The notes: a model not told the origin generated them from the sequence alone. Shown: positions 1-11,363, counted from the stretch's first letter. The stretch is 64,000 nt of DNA from Haemaphysalis longicornis (GCA_013339765.2 CM023457.1:24788905-24852904); one strand, 5' to 3'. Translations and numbers: made by a program.

Positions 1-1300
1 CCACGATTACGACGAACGCTGGAGTTTTTTTGTTGGCCAATTTTGTTCAATCTCCCGACGTGGGTATGCTTGGCCTGACAAACGCGCGCAGGGGACGATG
101 GGCGGTCGTCCGGGCTGATGGGGGTAAAACTGTGCGTGCGAACTTCCACGTTAGTTGTTTAATTTATACGTCTTAACGTTCACTCACGCGACGCGTGATT
201 ACCTTGTCGGTCGCCTAATACGTGAGACTATGCGCGCGGCCTCGGACATGCCGCAAATTGTCCAGTTTGGACACGCTCCTCCGTCGTACCTACACGAATT
301 CCTCGCGCGCATTTCGGCACTTCCCGATCCCCACAAAAAAGAAGGGGCAATAAAACCCCTTTCGCGTTACCTGACTTGTCCAGGGGCGTGTTTTTCTGTT
401 CCACCACGCACAAAACAGGCTCACGGATTGCGAAACGGCTCTTTTATCGAGAGGTACGTCTCGATATCGCGTAAACCCAATGCACATTGTATGCGCAAGT
501 GTGGCGTATTCCCCGACAGCGCTATCCGTCGGCATGCACTTGGCACACACAAACACGCGGTTCACACGGCCAGACGTATCTGCGGCAACGGGCGGAGTAA
601 TCTTCTTGCCAAGTCTATAGAATCTCCTTTCGAGGTCATATGCGCACAACGCGTGTACCAGGCGATGGTATACGCGGGCAGCATGTTATCGACGCAGATC
701 AATTAAGTCGTTTCTTGAAAAGTCATAAAACAGCGGCTAATAAAACTCGCTGCGGTGAGGACAGGTTGTTCCGAAATGCCGACTCTCAGCCAAGTGCGTG
801 CGATTTCCAAATTCGAACTACGCCGTCGAAGATTAATTGAAACGAAGCCTTCCAAGCCCACAATGCCCGCGGCCAATGCCAATCGGTGAAACAAATGAGA
901 GATCTGGTCATAAACACGGCACCGAAGTGCTATTTTGAACGTGCGCCCAGCACCTTTAACTACTACTGCCCTCTTAATACCATGTTTTGAAACAGTTACG
1001 TGGTTCGTGCGTACTCCAAAAAAATTAAAGCCGTTCTACTCAGCGTGAAAGCTGTCGGAAATGCAGCGGAGTGGTGATTTGTCATAATGGGCTGTAGCGC
1101 CGTTATCCGCTCACAGCTACCACCCAAAGCAATTCAAATTTCCCGCTTCCGCAGTGCTCGCGCGCCCCCTGCCCGAAACACCGCCAGTGGGAGTTCTGTT
1201 CTTTTAGGGGCGACGCACCTTAAGCTGCCTTAAGGCCGAGGTTTTTCCGGCGTCCGGCGTCCGTGCTCACGGCACAGCACCGTGTAAATCGAAACATCTG
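1..1300. other. Unassigned DNA with chance-like ORFs
   Basis: I recognise no gene here. The longest open frame (155-706, plus, 183 residues) has no domain, signal peptide or repeat that I can identify, and it is overlapped by a 119-residue antisense frame at 290-649. Overlapping open frames on both strands suggest GC-skewed non-coding DNA rather than an exon. No splice-site pattern or neighbouring exon supports a gene. Confidence 0.5.
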
Positions 1301-1301
1301 T

Positions 1302-1381
1302 GAACAAAAGGTTCACAAAAGGTTAACAACAAAATAAAAGGTTCACAAAAGGTTAGAGAGAGGGGGAGAGAGATTCACAAA

Positions 1382-1442
<61 letters not shown>

Positions 1443-1488
1443 TATAGAGGAGGAGAGAGAGCGAGAGGAGAGAGAGAGAGGAGAGAGC
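1302..1488. repeat. AAAAGGTT short repeats running into a (GA)n tract
   Basis: The motif TTCACAAAAGGTT or close variants occurs several times between 1302 and 1388. It then runs into a pure (GA)n run (about 1388-1437) and an imperfect GA-rich stretch to about 1488. The last copy of the motif directly abuts the GA tract. Confidence 0.85.
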
Positions 1489-1499
1489 CTATGGTGGGT

Positions 1500-1625
1500 G
1501 GGGTTGCAGTTTCGTGTGGCTAGGGCCTAATTTTCTAGGCACTACAGCCGTGTTGCGCATGCGCGAGGAGCATTGGATTGGATTAAATTGAATTGTATCA
1601 GATTGGATTGGATTGGATTGGAATT
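1500..1625 (-). repeat. Dispersed repeat with (CCAAT)n, copy 1
   Basis: Read on the minus strand this is a run of CCAAT-type pentamers followed by a 26 bp block (1546-1571) containing GCTCCTCGCGCATGCGCA. The block recurs in plus orientation at 12920-12945 with one difference, again just downstream of CCAAT pentamers. The family is unidentified; a short non-autonomous transposon is the likeliest source. Confidence 0.6.
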
Positions 1626-2599
1626 GTATATACTTTACCCACGCGTTGTCACTCATTTACATGCGCGAGTGGGCAATGTCACGGGTGATTTACGGTAAGA
1701 ACGATCCCCAGTGCTTCGCCCACTCGTAATGATTCACTTCGTGGAGATGCGCGAATTTTTGTGCTTGCTTTTCGTACCACACGTGCCGGCGTTGCAGTGC
1801 AATTTCTTTTCGCCTGCTATCGTAAAAACCAACCCAACCAGCGTTCCTAACTAATGGAGCGCGGGCGCTGCCTGTTAATTACGTATATTTTGCCTCAAAT
1901 GTACCTGCAGTTTTCTTTGCGCTAAACAACGGAGAGATGTATGACAAGTGACAGCGGTTGACGAGTTTTGAACGGTTATGACTATTTAAACCGCTTGGTT
2001 TTCGAAGCCCCTGCGGTACGCCCTACGACGGGGTACGCCGGGCTCTACTTGGGTCCGTTATCTCGCTGCGCCACCTGATTCCGGCAGTCGCTTGACATCG
2101 AGCGTTACAGCGAGCTACGACGACAAAGCGGCCTCTAAAGGGCTTTACGCTTAAAATGAAACTTCTTCACACCAGCGGTTTTATTGTTTGCCGAATGAAG
2201 CTACCATCTGCGCATAATTTCGCATCAAACGCAGAATGCGGAAGGGAGTCGCTGAGGGACACTTTTAGCACCCTGTTGTCGCACGGCGATGCATCCATCA
2301 ACTCTGGGTGGCACGTATGGAACGACTAGCAATTAATTAAAGTACAACAATCTAGTTTCGCTTTCGTTCGCCGGACTATATAACCTGGACAATGAAGTGC
2401 CAGATAGTGGATAGTTACTGATTAACTTGTTCCACCTATGGTTATGTGATGTGTTACGAAAGCCGTACACGCGTAAATTTCGGAGCATTAAAATCTCGTT
2501 ATAACGAATTTCTCCGAACAGGACTTCTCCGCTTTGAACGAAGTAACGCTTATAACCAAGTAACGCTTATAACCAACGGTGAAAAACTTTGTTAAGGGA
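1626..2599. other. Unassigned DNA
   Basis: I see no coding region, RNA gene or transposon end in this stretch. Confidence 0.5.
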
Positions 2600-2998
2600 T
2601 CATTTGAACAAGGCAATTTCGTGACATAGAGGTTTTGCCTTTCTTACCGGGAAGGATGTTAGCAACAGCATGGGTACCAGTACACCGCCCTGAGGCACTA
2701 CACCTCTGCGGCTGGGCAATTTAATCGAGTCAGTTCTCGATCGAATTTGAGAGAATTTCGCGACATCTCGCTCATGTAAAGGGCACGCAGACTTGCGCCA
2801 GTTGGCACGGTCGCCGCGTAACCTTTTCCGAAAGACAACCTTCACGTACTTTGCGTGTACACATCGCCAACGGTTCCTGCATTGCGAACAGCTACGCGCC
2901 TTACCCAACCGCTGGCTCTTTAAGCGGCCTGCATACGGCAGCAGCCATTTGCATCGCTCGCAATAAATAGGCGTCCGCTTCCATCCCCGTGGCCACAT
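2600..2998 (-). pseudogene. Possible reverse-transcriptase fragment
   Basis: A 132-residue minus-strand open frame contains RRGVVPQGGVLVPML about 35 residues from its end. This resembles the GVPQGxxLSP motif of non-LTR reverse transcriptases, with one extra residue. The rest of the frame shows no finger, palm or catalytic motif (no FADD or YADD), and its Cys/Arg-rich first half looks unlike RT. At best it is a short, badly decayed LINE fragment; a chance match is a real alternative. Confidence 0.25.
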
Positions 2999-3865
2999 AG
3001 AAGAAGAGTTGCATGCAATCGCAATGCGAATTCAGTGATTACGGGTGCCTTTTGGAATGAGAAGAGCATACATGTCAAGACCGATGCGTGCCTCGCGGGA
3101 CACTTAGAAGATGAGGAGAGGAAGAGAAGAAGTAACCGCGGAATAAGGCAAGCAGAAATGAAAGGGGAAACAGCCGAAGACGCCGTTAAAATTCGAAATC
3201 GCTTTCAATTTAACCGAGCGTGGCGCTTTTTCTTACTTCAACTTTTTGTTTCTGTGTGTGGTCGCATAAACTGCTTCTGCAGAAAAGGTGACGGACGTGA
3301 GGTCGGCGCAGCCTCCTTTGAAGTTCAAGGAAAATGCAAAGTTAGGAAAGTAAAAAGAAATGATGGCAGAGCGACAGTCGAAGGGGGGAAAACACGAAGA
3401 AGAGACCAGTTGAATTCTAAAGTTGCGGATTCCGCAATGAGCGGCTATAGTATTACTTGGGCGTTACAAGTTTCCCCTTCCGCCGCGGGGTATATGCGAC
3501 GATGTCTTGCCTCGCCGGGCGCAGACGGTAGCTCAGCCTTTTTTTTCTACCTGCGCGTCTGCTGTACCACTTGTGGCCTGATCGAGCGATCCCTATCGAT
3601 CGGGTCGCTGGCCACACCCAGGCAGGTTAACCGGAGCATGACCTGCAGATTCATAACGCGATAAGAAGCACTTACACATATAGATAAAGTAACGCCGTTT
3701 ACAGAAGCACGCTAGGATGCAGTTAAGAGTAAACGGTTCTGTTGAATGGGGCGAGCCGTGCAACCTGGAACTTCTTTTACGGGAGCACTAAATTAATTAT
3801 GCAGCTACGAATGAGATGTTTTTTTAATTATAAATTCCTGTGCGCTAACAAGTAATAGTTCGTGT
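2999..3865. other. Unassigned DNA with one orphan ORF
   Basis: A 209-residue plus-strand frame spans 3035-3664. It is rich in Arg and Lys, has no recognisable domain, and has no flanking splice or promoter pattern. I treat it as a chance frame. Nothing else stands out. Confidence 0.4.
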
Positions 3866-3868
3866 ACA

Positions 3869-3891
3869 ATTGATTGATTGATGATTGATTG

Positions 3892-3955
<64 letters not shown>

Positions 3956-4122
3956 GTGGTTTTACGCGCCAAAGGTACGCTTGGGGGGCGCACCCTAGTG
4001 GGGCGCTCCGAATTAATTTGGGACACCCGTGGATCGTCAACGTGCGCCAAAGTCGCGACACGCGGGCGTTTTCGCTTTTCACCACCATCTGAAAAGTACC
4101 CACCCACCACGGCCGGGAAGTG
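3869..4122 (-). mobile_element. Ruka-like tRNA-derived SINE, copy 1 (diverged)
   Basis: On the minus strand the body is recognisable by the blocks matching TGGTGGTGAAAAGCGAAAAC and a diverged GGCGCACGTTGACGATCC, and it ends in a long (AATC)n tail that appears as (GATT)n at 3869-3952. Only a remnant of the tRNA T-arm (TTCCCGGCCG) is left at the 5' end near 4120. It is among the most diverged copies in the window, so probably one of the oldest. Confidence 0.8.
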
Positions 4123-5215
4123 GCAAGTCTCGTAACTGAAGTTGTCGTTAAAGTCGTTCAAGAAGAGTGGAGGCGTCAGAGCAGGATCGAAGCAGCGAAG
4201 TTTTTGTGAAATACGTATCAAATTGTTTGACGAAATCACGCTCCACAGATTTTCACGAACTGGAAAAAAAAATGCATGCCGGAATATGAGCCTGGAAACC
4301 AGAACCCACCCAATTCGCTCCTCCCAACAGCCCCTATACCGCGTCACCTGAACCCAGTGATGTGGTCTCGAGTTTTTCTTATTTCATGCCTTCAAGGAAT
4401 CTTCCGTCTTACCCTGCTTCCCGTCCAGTCCTTCGGAAGGCATTCCCTACAGCCTGTTTTCTTCTCTTTCCGCGCTGCATAGCGGGCCCCAACGCAAGGG
4501 GCTCTGCCAAGCTCCTGTTTTTGCTTGCACTGCGTAGACTGGCTCAAATAAACACACTTTGCATCGTTTATCCCTGCGATAAGGCAGCATTTATTTTATA
4601 ACCCCTGACAGAAGGATAACTACCATCGGCGGTTTGCGGCGGCCGCATCAACTAACAGCAGTGACGTCAATACAAGGTGCTACGCGATTGGACGATGTCA
4701 AAGATTAGACAGTTTCGGTTTCAGTTCTGTGAAACAACATGCTTGGCATCCGACGTTATCGTTGGACCGGGCGTTCTAGATATCTTATAATCGGCATGCC
4801 GCGCTTCTGCCATGTTGTCGGCTGTAAAATGCGTGAGATACGCCTCCCAGCGCGACTTGGAATCGTAACAATCACTATAACCGAGGCGTACGTAGTGGAT
4901 GAACGCCCTCGGCGTCACCGCAGATGCTCAAATGCGATGCGCTTTCATCTTTGGAGCTTGCCTGGCTCGTGCCTGTACCGTCAAAGGCGTTTTCGCACCA
5001 GGACAAGGGTCGGCTGATTCGGCACTGTGCCCGTAAGCCGTCGGCGCTTATGGCAACACCACGACAACGAGAACTCGCCCGCGCATCAGTGTCAGTCTGC
5101 ACGGTGCACGCGTTCGGCGAACTCGCTGGTGGACCAATGAACGTTACAGCGCAAAAATGGTGAATTCAGTATAGAAAACATTACCCCTAAAACAAATAAA
5201 TTAACTTAAAAAAGC
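4123..5215. other. Unassigned DNA
   Basis: Small overlapping frames occur on both strands (for example 4739-5017 plus and 4875-5102 minus), with no recognisable domain. No RNA gene or transposon terminus was seen. Confidence 0.5.
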
Positions 5216-5218
5216 CTG

Positions 5219-5312
5219 CACTATGGGGGATTCAAACTTCCGACTTCGAGGAGAATATATCTAGTGCTCCAGACCACTTGGCCATAAGACAGCGACGCCA
5301 GGGGTGGAAATA
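5219..5312 (-). repeat. Degenerate tRNA-like sequence
   Basis: On the minus strand, TGGCCAAGTGGTC resembles a tRNA A box and AAGTTTGAATCCCCC a decayed B box, spaced as in a tRNA with a long variable arm. The acceptor arms do not pair convincingly. It is probably a relic of a tRNA-derived SINE head and not a working tRNA gene. Confidence 0.4.
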
Positions 5313-5801
5313 TAAGGTATGTGATGTATATCTAGTTTACATTTTTATTAAGTTTTAGCATTTCGAGCAGCTTAGATGACGATTTCTTGTATAGCGCTCG
5401 TGCCGTAAGCGTTCCCCCAAATTCCCACAATATCTCATGTCTAGCGGACTGCATTCCCTTTGGACAGAAAAAAGCGTCGCAGATGTGTGTTCGTGCGGCA
5501 TGACCTCTGTTCTAGTTCAACCAGAGCAAAAACTGCTTCCTGCACTCCTGGTTCTACTCTGTACGATAAAAGTTTTGGTTGATTTTAATTCCTTAATATC
5601 ATAATTAACTTCGCTGACTCTCCCCCCGCCTTCAATTGGCCTTAGGCTTTTCTAGTAGCGTACCAGTCTGCGAAACGTCGCATGTGCGCTTGTGTGGAGC
5701 GACTTGACCTTAGATCTTGACACAGTCTACGAACTAACAAAGTAATGCCACATTCTTACTGGCACAAACGTGCCGTTGCTTAGTTTTAACTGAGCGAAAG
5801 G
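5313..5801. other. Unassigned AT-rich DNA
   Basis: No feature recognised. Confidence 0.5.
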
Positions 5802-5975
5802 AGAGAGAGAGAGATGACTGAGAGAGATCGAGAAGAGAGATCAGAGAGAGAGAGATAGAGAGGGAGAGAGCGAGATATAGAGAGAGAGAGACGGCGGAGA
5901 AGAGAGAGAGGAGATAGGAGAGGAGAGAGAGAGAGAGAGAGAGACGAGAGGAGAGAAACTGAGAAGGGAGGGGGG
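5802..5975. repeat. Imperfect (GA)n microsatellite
   Basis: About 170 bp of interrupted GA dinucleotides. Its reverse reading produces a false Leu/Ser-rich open frame on the minus strand. No LINE body was recognised on either side. Confidence 0.9.
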
Positions 5976-6587
5976 GTGACAGGGAGGAAGTCACCTAGCC
6001 TTCCCCGTTAGATGGGCGGCCGTGTGAAGCCAGTGGAGACGGACCCAGCCAGGCCGACTAACGCTGCCCGACTGATTCTGTCGAAGAGTCGGTGAGCCGT
6101 GCAGTAGCGTAGTCAAGCCAATCCATCCTGTCTTGACGTCGTACGAAATGTCATAGGAGATCAGCAAAGACGATGCAGAGCAGAGCACAGCATTTTCTAA
6201 TTGATTTTTCTACCGCATAAAGTCGCGTAAACGCAGCGAGAGTGGTCGAAACATAACCGAGAGACTCCAGACAACAATTTCCGCAAGTAATACCGCAATA
6301 TTTACAAATTACTTCAGTGTCCCTTTAGAGAACCCGTGCGGACAAAGCACAAGTCTGGTTGATCCGAAAGATTGCCTCGTTAGAATAATACTGACACCAC
6401 TTTTAACGTAAACTTCGCTTAAATACGCTACATAATTAGCAAAATAGGAATTGGCCATGCGACTCACTACTCATTTCCAGCACTATAACATATGACGTCA
6501 TATTCACAGCTGTGTGGTTGGCTGAGCCCGCAAAAGCAAACGCAAGTTAGGCAGGGCTTATAAGCTTGTAGAATGAGCTATTTTCGC
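5976..6587. other. Unassigned DNA
   Basis: This is the downstream flank of the minus-strand I-type LINE. No feature was recognised. Confidence 0.5.
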
Positions 6588-6699
6588 CTAAGTGTAATGA
6601 ATATTCATTTTATAGCAGTAAGAATGGTGGGGTGAAACAATGGAAGTTACGAAAGTACACGTAAACACAGAAGTACCAGTGCATACTGCTGTTGGTACT

Positions 6700-7200
6700 G
6701 CGCGCACTATGTTAACTGCACAGCAGTGCGGTGCTTTGGCGCGCAGTGTCGGGGAACGATGCTCACACCAGCCCGGAGTGTGAGATCGCGGGCAATGGCA
6801 TGGGCAAGTTCGTTTCCCAGCAGGCCAGTGTGATCCGGGGCCCACACCAACTCCACCATCTTTGAGGCGGGTTACTCTGGATGATGGGAGGGCTTCAGAA
6901 GAGATGGTCCCCCGTACAAAATGCAGCAGAGCCAGCTTGGAGTCCCTGACTATCTTGGGCGGGGTTGGACGTTGTGTGAGGGCTAGCGCAATGGCCGCTT
7001 CCTCCGCAGTCGTTGGGGAGGTAGTTAAGATGGTGAGCGTGCTGAGGGGGTGCAAGCGGAGTTGCGCGTTACCACCAGAGCGTAGGCGTTGTGATGGCGG
7101 TATTCCGCCGCATCACAGTACGCCGCTTCCGGCCATTTTGCCAGTTCCCCGTCCAAGGCGCGTGTACGGGCTTGGCGGCCCGCTGAGTTGTAGACGGGGT
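6700..7200 (-). pseudogene. LINE ORF2 RNase H domain (frameshifted)
   Basis: The RNase H domain cuts the RNA strand of RNA/DNA hybrids during retrotransposition. The minus-strand frame from 7055 shows TTAEEAAIALALTQ (the region of the conserved Glu) and IVRDSKLALL (a conserved catalytic Asp). After a frameshift near 6865 the neighbouring frame gives VWAPDHTGLLGNELAHAIA, matching the W-P-H-xGxxGNExAD signature. The last Asp of that signature is replaced by His here. Frame changes mean no complete domain can be translated. It lies directly downstream of the RT thumb, as expected for I-type elements. Confidence 0.85.
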
Positions 7201-7551
7201 GCATGTGTCAAGGGAGGGGCCTTGTGAATATGTTTTCCCGAAGTTCAAGTGGAATATGCATGCACTTTTAGCTTGTTCGGACAGCGAAATGCCTTGAGGA
7301 GCGAGAATAGATTTGCCCGTTTCCGTTAGTTCTAGGCGATTTCTCTGGGATAATAAATGGCCTTCAACTAATTCGGTGGCGGTGTTAAAAACTCCGAGCT
7401 GTAGCAGACGATCCGTGTATGCGTTAGGGGGTATCTGCATGGCGGCGCGGTAGACCTTGCGGATGAGGCCATCGATCTTGTTCAGCTCGACCTTGGGCGC
7501 TTGTATATATGGCAAAGTATAGAGGAGGCGGCTGATAAAAAAAGAGTGCAC
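7069..7551 (-). pseudogene. LINE ORF2 thumb and start of RNase H
   Basis: The 160-residue frame begins FFISRLLYTLPYIQAPKVEL and continues with a conserved-looking helix-rich stretch around RLLQLGVFNTATELVEGHLL, typical of the region between RT and RNase H in tick I-type LINEs. The last 60 residues are out of register with the RNase H frame, which lies in another frame over the same DNA. It belongs to the same broken element as the RT and RNase H pieces. Confidence 0.7.
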
Positions 7552-7619
7552 TAGGTGAAGGCGGTCCCGTTCATCTAGTCCATGGTGCCGGTCGGTTACC
7601 CGCCGAAGGAGTGCAATAA

Positions 7620-8620
7620 TTTAGTCGACATGAGATCCGAGTTGTAGTATGAAGAAAGCATTCGATCGATTCTGCTGGATAAGTAGGCCGAGGACTCTGA
7701 GGCGGGAGACTTTAGGGACTGTATGTCCTTGTACTGCTATTTCAATTTGCGGATTTACAGGAGTACGTGTACGAGGAGGAAGGACTAACAGCTCGGATTT
7801 GTAAGGGGAGAAGGTGAGACCGGTCAAGGCTGCCTGACAGCTGACTGCATCGGCGCCTGCTTAGAGAGGGCTTTCAATGTGTCCATCATTACGTCCTGGT
7901 ACCCAGAGTGTACTGTCATCCGCGTATATGCCAAAACGAAGGTGCGGGATCTGTTTGAGAGATTAGGCAACAGGCAGGAGGGCGAGATTGAAAAGCTTAG
8001 GGGAGAGGACGGCCCCTTGGGGAGTACCTCGGCTGGCCAGATCGTTATGGGCCGCTAGTGCGTGGGCCCAGGATTTGGTGGCTGTGCGGTCACTCAGGAA
8101 AGCTCTGACATAGTTATACACCCTCAAACCGGGGGGAAATGGCTGAGAGGCCGGCCATTATTGCCTCGTGAGTTGCCATGTCGAAGGCTTTTTTAAGATA
8201 AAAGCGCCAGCACGGCTGCATTGTCCACTTTGCTGGGAGGCTGGATAATTTCATTAGATACTTGTAGTAGTAGATCTTGAGCAGAGAGTTTAGGTCTGAA
8301 TCCAAGCATTTCTTGCGGAAGGGCTTCGGTTTGAGTTACGTGGTGGGTGAGTCTGGCAAGGATGGCGTGTTCAAGCACTTTGCCAACGCAGGAGGTAAGT
8401 GAGGTGGGGCGGAGCTGATCGAGGGGGACAGGTTTGCCGGGTTTTGGGATGAAAGAAATTGCTTCTGTGCGCCAGTCTGGGGGGGAGAGTGCCACTTCGC
8501 CAGTAGTGATTGTAGTATTCGGTTAGTTGTGTGATGGAGGCGTCATCAAGGTTGCGGAGCATCCTGTTGGTAACAGAGTCGGGACCGGGAGCTAAACCAG
8601 GTTTGATGGTTTGAAGAGTC
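7620..8620 (-). pseudogene. LINE ORF2 reverse transcriptase (multiple lesions)
   Basis: Reverse transcriptase copies the element's RNA at the nicked target. The frame at 8193-8495 reads ISFIPKPGKPVPLDQLRPTS then TSCVGKVLEHAILARL and GFRPKLSAQDLL, corresponding to the finger and early palm blocks. KKAFDMATHEAIM near 8160-8200 is the palm A motif with its Asp. YADD, the catalytic motif, is encoded at 7915-7926. The frame at 7621-7827 (FSPYKSELLVL) is the following motif. The blocks are in the correct order but in different frames with intervening stops, so this is a dead copy. Confidence 0.88.
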
Positions 8621-8667
8621 GTCCTGACTTCTGCTTGGGTGATGTCAGCGTCGAGTTGGTCGTTATC

Positions 8668-9273
8668 CTATCCGCGATAGGCTGGGAGTTGTGTTTGTGG
8701 TCCTTCCGGTATGTATAGGGAGTGAAGCTGGGTCATGAGTTCGGAGAGGGAGCCAGGGGTATCGTGCATGAGTTTCTGTAGTTGGCGAGGCTGGGCCGTG
8801 CGTGTGTTCTCAGGGTGGAGTAGGTGGCGTAGGAGTGTCCAAGTTTTGCGCACACTGAAGGCTCCCCGCATCTGGTCACAGATTTGATGCCACTGTTCTT
8901 CGGCCAACTGTTTGGTATAATTCTGTATGGTGTTGTCGAGTTCAGCAAGTTTACGGTGGAGAGCCCGGTTGGGCTTGTTACGCAGCCAACGCTTCTGTAT
9001 GCTGCGGTAAGCCTGCCACAGGTGCTGAAGGCGGGAGTCGACTCTGTCAGAGGGGATATCCGGGTCAAGTCGGGCGCTGGCTGCTTGGGTGTCTTGTAAG
9101 AGTTGCTTGACCCAAGTTGTGTAGTTGTCCGCAGCCGGGGGTGTTGCAAGTTGAGGGTGGGATCTGATCTGGCGGAACTTTTCCCAATCCGTAATGTGAG
9201 TATGCCGGCATGGGGGAGTGTGCTGATTGGCGATGGAGACATCCGATTGTAGAATGTAGTGGTCACTACCCAA
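8668..9273 (-). pseudogene. LINE ORF2 endonuclease C-terminus and linker
   Basis: The 201-residue frame starts at MGSDHYIL, matching the conserved SDH motif that ends apurinic-type endonuclease domains. A linker follows that is rich in Gln and Arg and contains tryptophans (WEKFRQIR, HLWQAYRSIQKRWL), the usual spacer to the RT domain. It is the longest undisturbed stretch of ORF2. Upstream endonuclease blocks lie in other frames at 9301-9975. Confidence 0.85.
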
Positions 9274-9300
9274 GGTGTATTCGGTGCAGGTCTATTGCAG

Positions 9301-9975
9301 CTATTCGACATCCTTAGATAGGGTTAAATCGGGGGCAGTGTTCTTCTGCACACTCGTACCCAGACGGGTGGCCGTGTAAGGATGTGATTCCGGAGTGAAA
9401 TGACCTTTTTTGAATTTGTTTCCACAATAGGCGACCTTTTTTAGTGGTATGAGCATAGCCCCATGACGTGTGAGGGGCATTGAAATCGCCGACAACGTGG
9501 AGGGGTTGCTTGGCTGCTTTCCGGGAAGCTGCAGTGAGGAGAGAATTGAACTCGTGTTGGTGCTCTCTGGGGCTGCTGTAGATGTTTAGAAGGAATATGC
9601 TATTGTCACCCTTGCGGCGAGGGAGAGCTTCAATGAAAATATGTGGGATTGTTGTCTCAGTGAGGGATACCTGATTGACGACTAGGTTGCGGTGGACTAG
9701 AATGGCTGTACCATGGTGACCAGTGTGTTGAGGCTTTAGTAACCCGGCAGTTTGACTGCTATCCCAGTTTCTTTAGGAGCGATTATATCAGGGGATTTGT
9801 CTTGGGATGGGGTGAGGAGTAATAGAGAGTTTAGCTTCTTTTTGTAGCCCCGGTAATTCCATTGCCACATACGGAGCATGCTAGAAGTCTTGCGAGGGGT
9901 CATCAGGAAGATCAGGGAGAGGTTGCGAGCTTGCGAATGGGACCAAAAGGGCGGGAAAAGTCGTTTTGATTTCAT
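9301..9975 (-). pseudogene. LINE ORF2 endonuclease N-terminus (frameshifted)
   Basis: The endonuclease nicks target DNA to prime reverse transcription. ORF2 begins near the ATG at 9877-9879 with MLRMWQWNYRGYKKK, the usual WNxRG start of this domain, and continues to PDIIAPKETGIAVKLPGY. This matches the PDIIALQET catalytic block with Gln-Glu changed to Lys-Glu. A stop after PGY and later frame changes interrupt it. The frame at 9301-9495 opens with SAISMPLTRHGAML, corresponding to the GDFNAxHxxW region in decayed form. Confidence 0.82.
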
Positions 9976-10374
9976 GAAATTGAGTGAGGAAGGCGTGTAA
10001 TTCTGTCATTAAGGCTTCCGCCATTGCCTGTGTGCTAGCTTGATTAGTAAATAGGGTTGGATGAAGATGGATGTACTCAGCTTTTTGCTCGGATAAAACG
10101 TCATGGCAAGTGCGTTCAACTGCTGCAATCTGGTCGACGAGGGAGGGTTGGCTGTCTTCAATGGGAGCAATCGATTCTGTTGCCCGTCTCTTGGAGGGAG
10201 GCGATGTGTTGGAGTCGACCGACATTGATGGGGGAGGAGGGGGAACTCGGTAGAGTTTTGTGTGGAAGAGGATGGAGGAGGGGGGTTGGTTGGCATTGTG
10301 GAGGGCTTAGCGGCATGTTTGAGGGCAAGGTTTTCTTCTCTTAGCATGGCATTTTCCTTGCGGAGTTGTGCCAA
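9881..10374 (-). pseudogene. LINE ORF1 (nucleic-acid-binding protein), frameshifted
   Basis: ORF1 proteins of LINEs bind the element's RNA. The frame at 10009-10374 begins with a Leu/Glu/Lys-rich segment, AQLRKENAMLREENLAL, that would form a coiled coil, followed by a Pro/Ser-rich stretch. A second frame at 9881-10225 (start VDSNTSPPSKRRATE) continues the protein to its stop TAG at 9881-9883. One frameshift therefore joins the two. No zinc knuckle was recognised. The stop lies one base from the ORF2 ATG. Confidence 0.65.
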
Positions 10375-10480
10375 TTCTTGTCGAATTGTTCATAGTTCTT
10401 GAAGAAAAACGTTATGGATGTTGGGGGGATTGTGCAGCGAGCTAGAGAGAGAGGAATGCTGGGTGCTCACCTTGGTGGCT

Positions 10481-10756
10481 TCAGCATTCGGTTTGCGGGG
10501 TGGCTGGTTGGCCTCCTTGTTCTTCGAGTCTTATTGCTTCATGGACTTCCCCAAGGCAGGGGATTGTGAAGCCTGTCGCTGACTCGGTGAGGCCCCATCC
10601 GTTGAAGTCCGGGCGGTAGCGGTGACTTGAGCGTATGTGGGGGCTTGTCGTCGTGGTTGAAAGCGCCGGGCATTCAGCAGAGCCCGTTAAGGAAGCGGGC
10701 TCTGCTTTTCTCCTGACCTTAAATGGGGCAAACATGTTGATCAGATAAGTGGTCAA
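10481..10756 (-). pseudogene. Probable 5' part of LINE ORF1 or leader
   Basis: A 91-residue minus-strand frame lies just upstream of the coiled-coil ORF1 segment. It has no recognisable domain. Its DNA contains a hairpin around 10676-10710 (arms AGAGCCCG and CGGGCTCT). Position suggests ORF1 N-terminus or leader; the product is unknown. Confidence 0.35.
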
Positions 10757-11363
10757 GCTCCAAGGAAACTCAGTTACTTAAAGCGTAGATTGAAAAACTC
10801 GACTAAAGAATCCAAGTGAACTGCCTAGAAGACTTAAGTGAGCCAATGCTCGAGAACGCCTCGGTGGTTTGGTCGCCTCATCTTGAGCAAGATAAAAACA
10901 GGTTGGAATCTGTGCAGAAAAAAGGATATATAATTAATTTCTAATTGTTATGATAGAGACTTTTTACCGTCTTCACATGCTCACTCGTTGTCACTTCATT
11001 CACTAGAACACCGCCGTACCCGTGAGAGTGTTATCTTGTCACACAAGATTGTACACAAAACAACCCGCATGCAGGCGTCCTTATCTTTCGCCGATGTACC
11101 ATTGCGCACAACGCGTAGTACAGATGCTTTGAACATTGTATGCTTCCGGTCTCGTTTGTATTGCTTCACATTCTCTTGTTTTTCATTGTGCGGTGGAACT
11201 GTGGAACAAGCTTGATGGTGGTTTGAGCAGATTAAACACTGTAGAGTTCGGGAAGAATGTTATGTACAAGTAAAAAAATTGTGTGCACTGTTGTTTGCTT
11301 CTGTGTTCTTGTTTGGCTTTTCTGTACGCTCTCCTGCAATGTCCCAATCATGGGACACCGGTG
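10757..11363. other. Unassigned DNA
   Basis: 5' flank of the LINE. No gene or repeat family recognised. Confidence 0.45.

Larger units (their letters stand above)
6588..10756 (-). mobile_element. I-type LINE, nearly full length, inactivated
   Basis: This minus-strand non-LTR retrotransposon reads in order ORF1, apurinic-type endonuclease, linker, reverse transcriptase, thumb and RNase H. Endonuclease plus RT plus RNase H is typical of the I superfamily. ORF1 ends with TAG at 9881-9883 and an ATG for ORF2 follows after one base (9877-9879). ORF2 is split over at least six frames by stops and frameshifts. No C-terminal Cys-His knuckle and no 3' tail were found after RNase H, so the 3' end seems truncated near 6.6-6.7 kb. 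The exact 5' end is uncertain; coding-like sequence fades near 10756. Confidence 0.85.

Noticed and set aside
155..706. 183-residue open frame as a host gene
   Set aside because: No domain or exon structure recognised, and a long antisense frame overlaps it.
3035..3664. 209-residue open frame as a host gene
   Set aside because: Low-complexity basic composition, no recognisable motif and no supporting splice or promoter signals.
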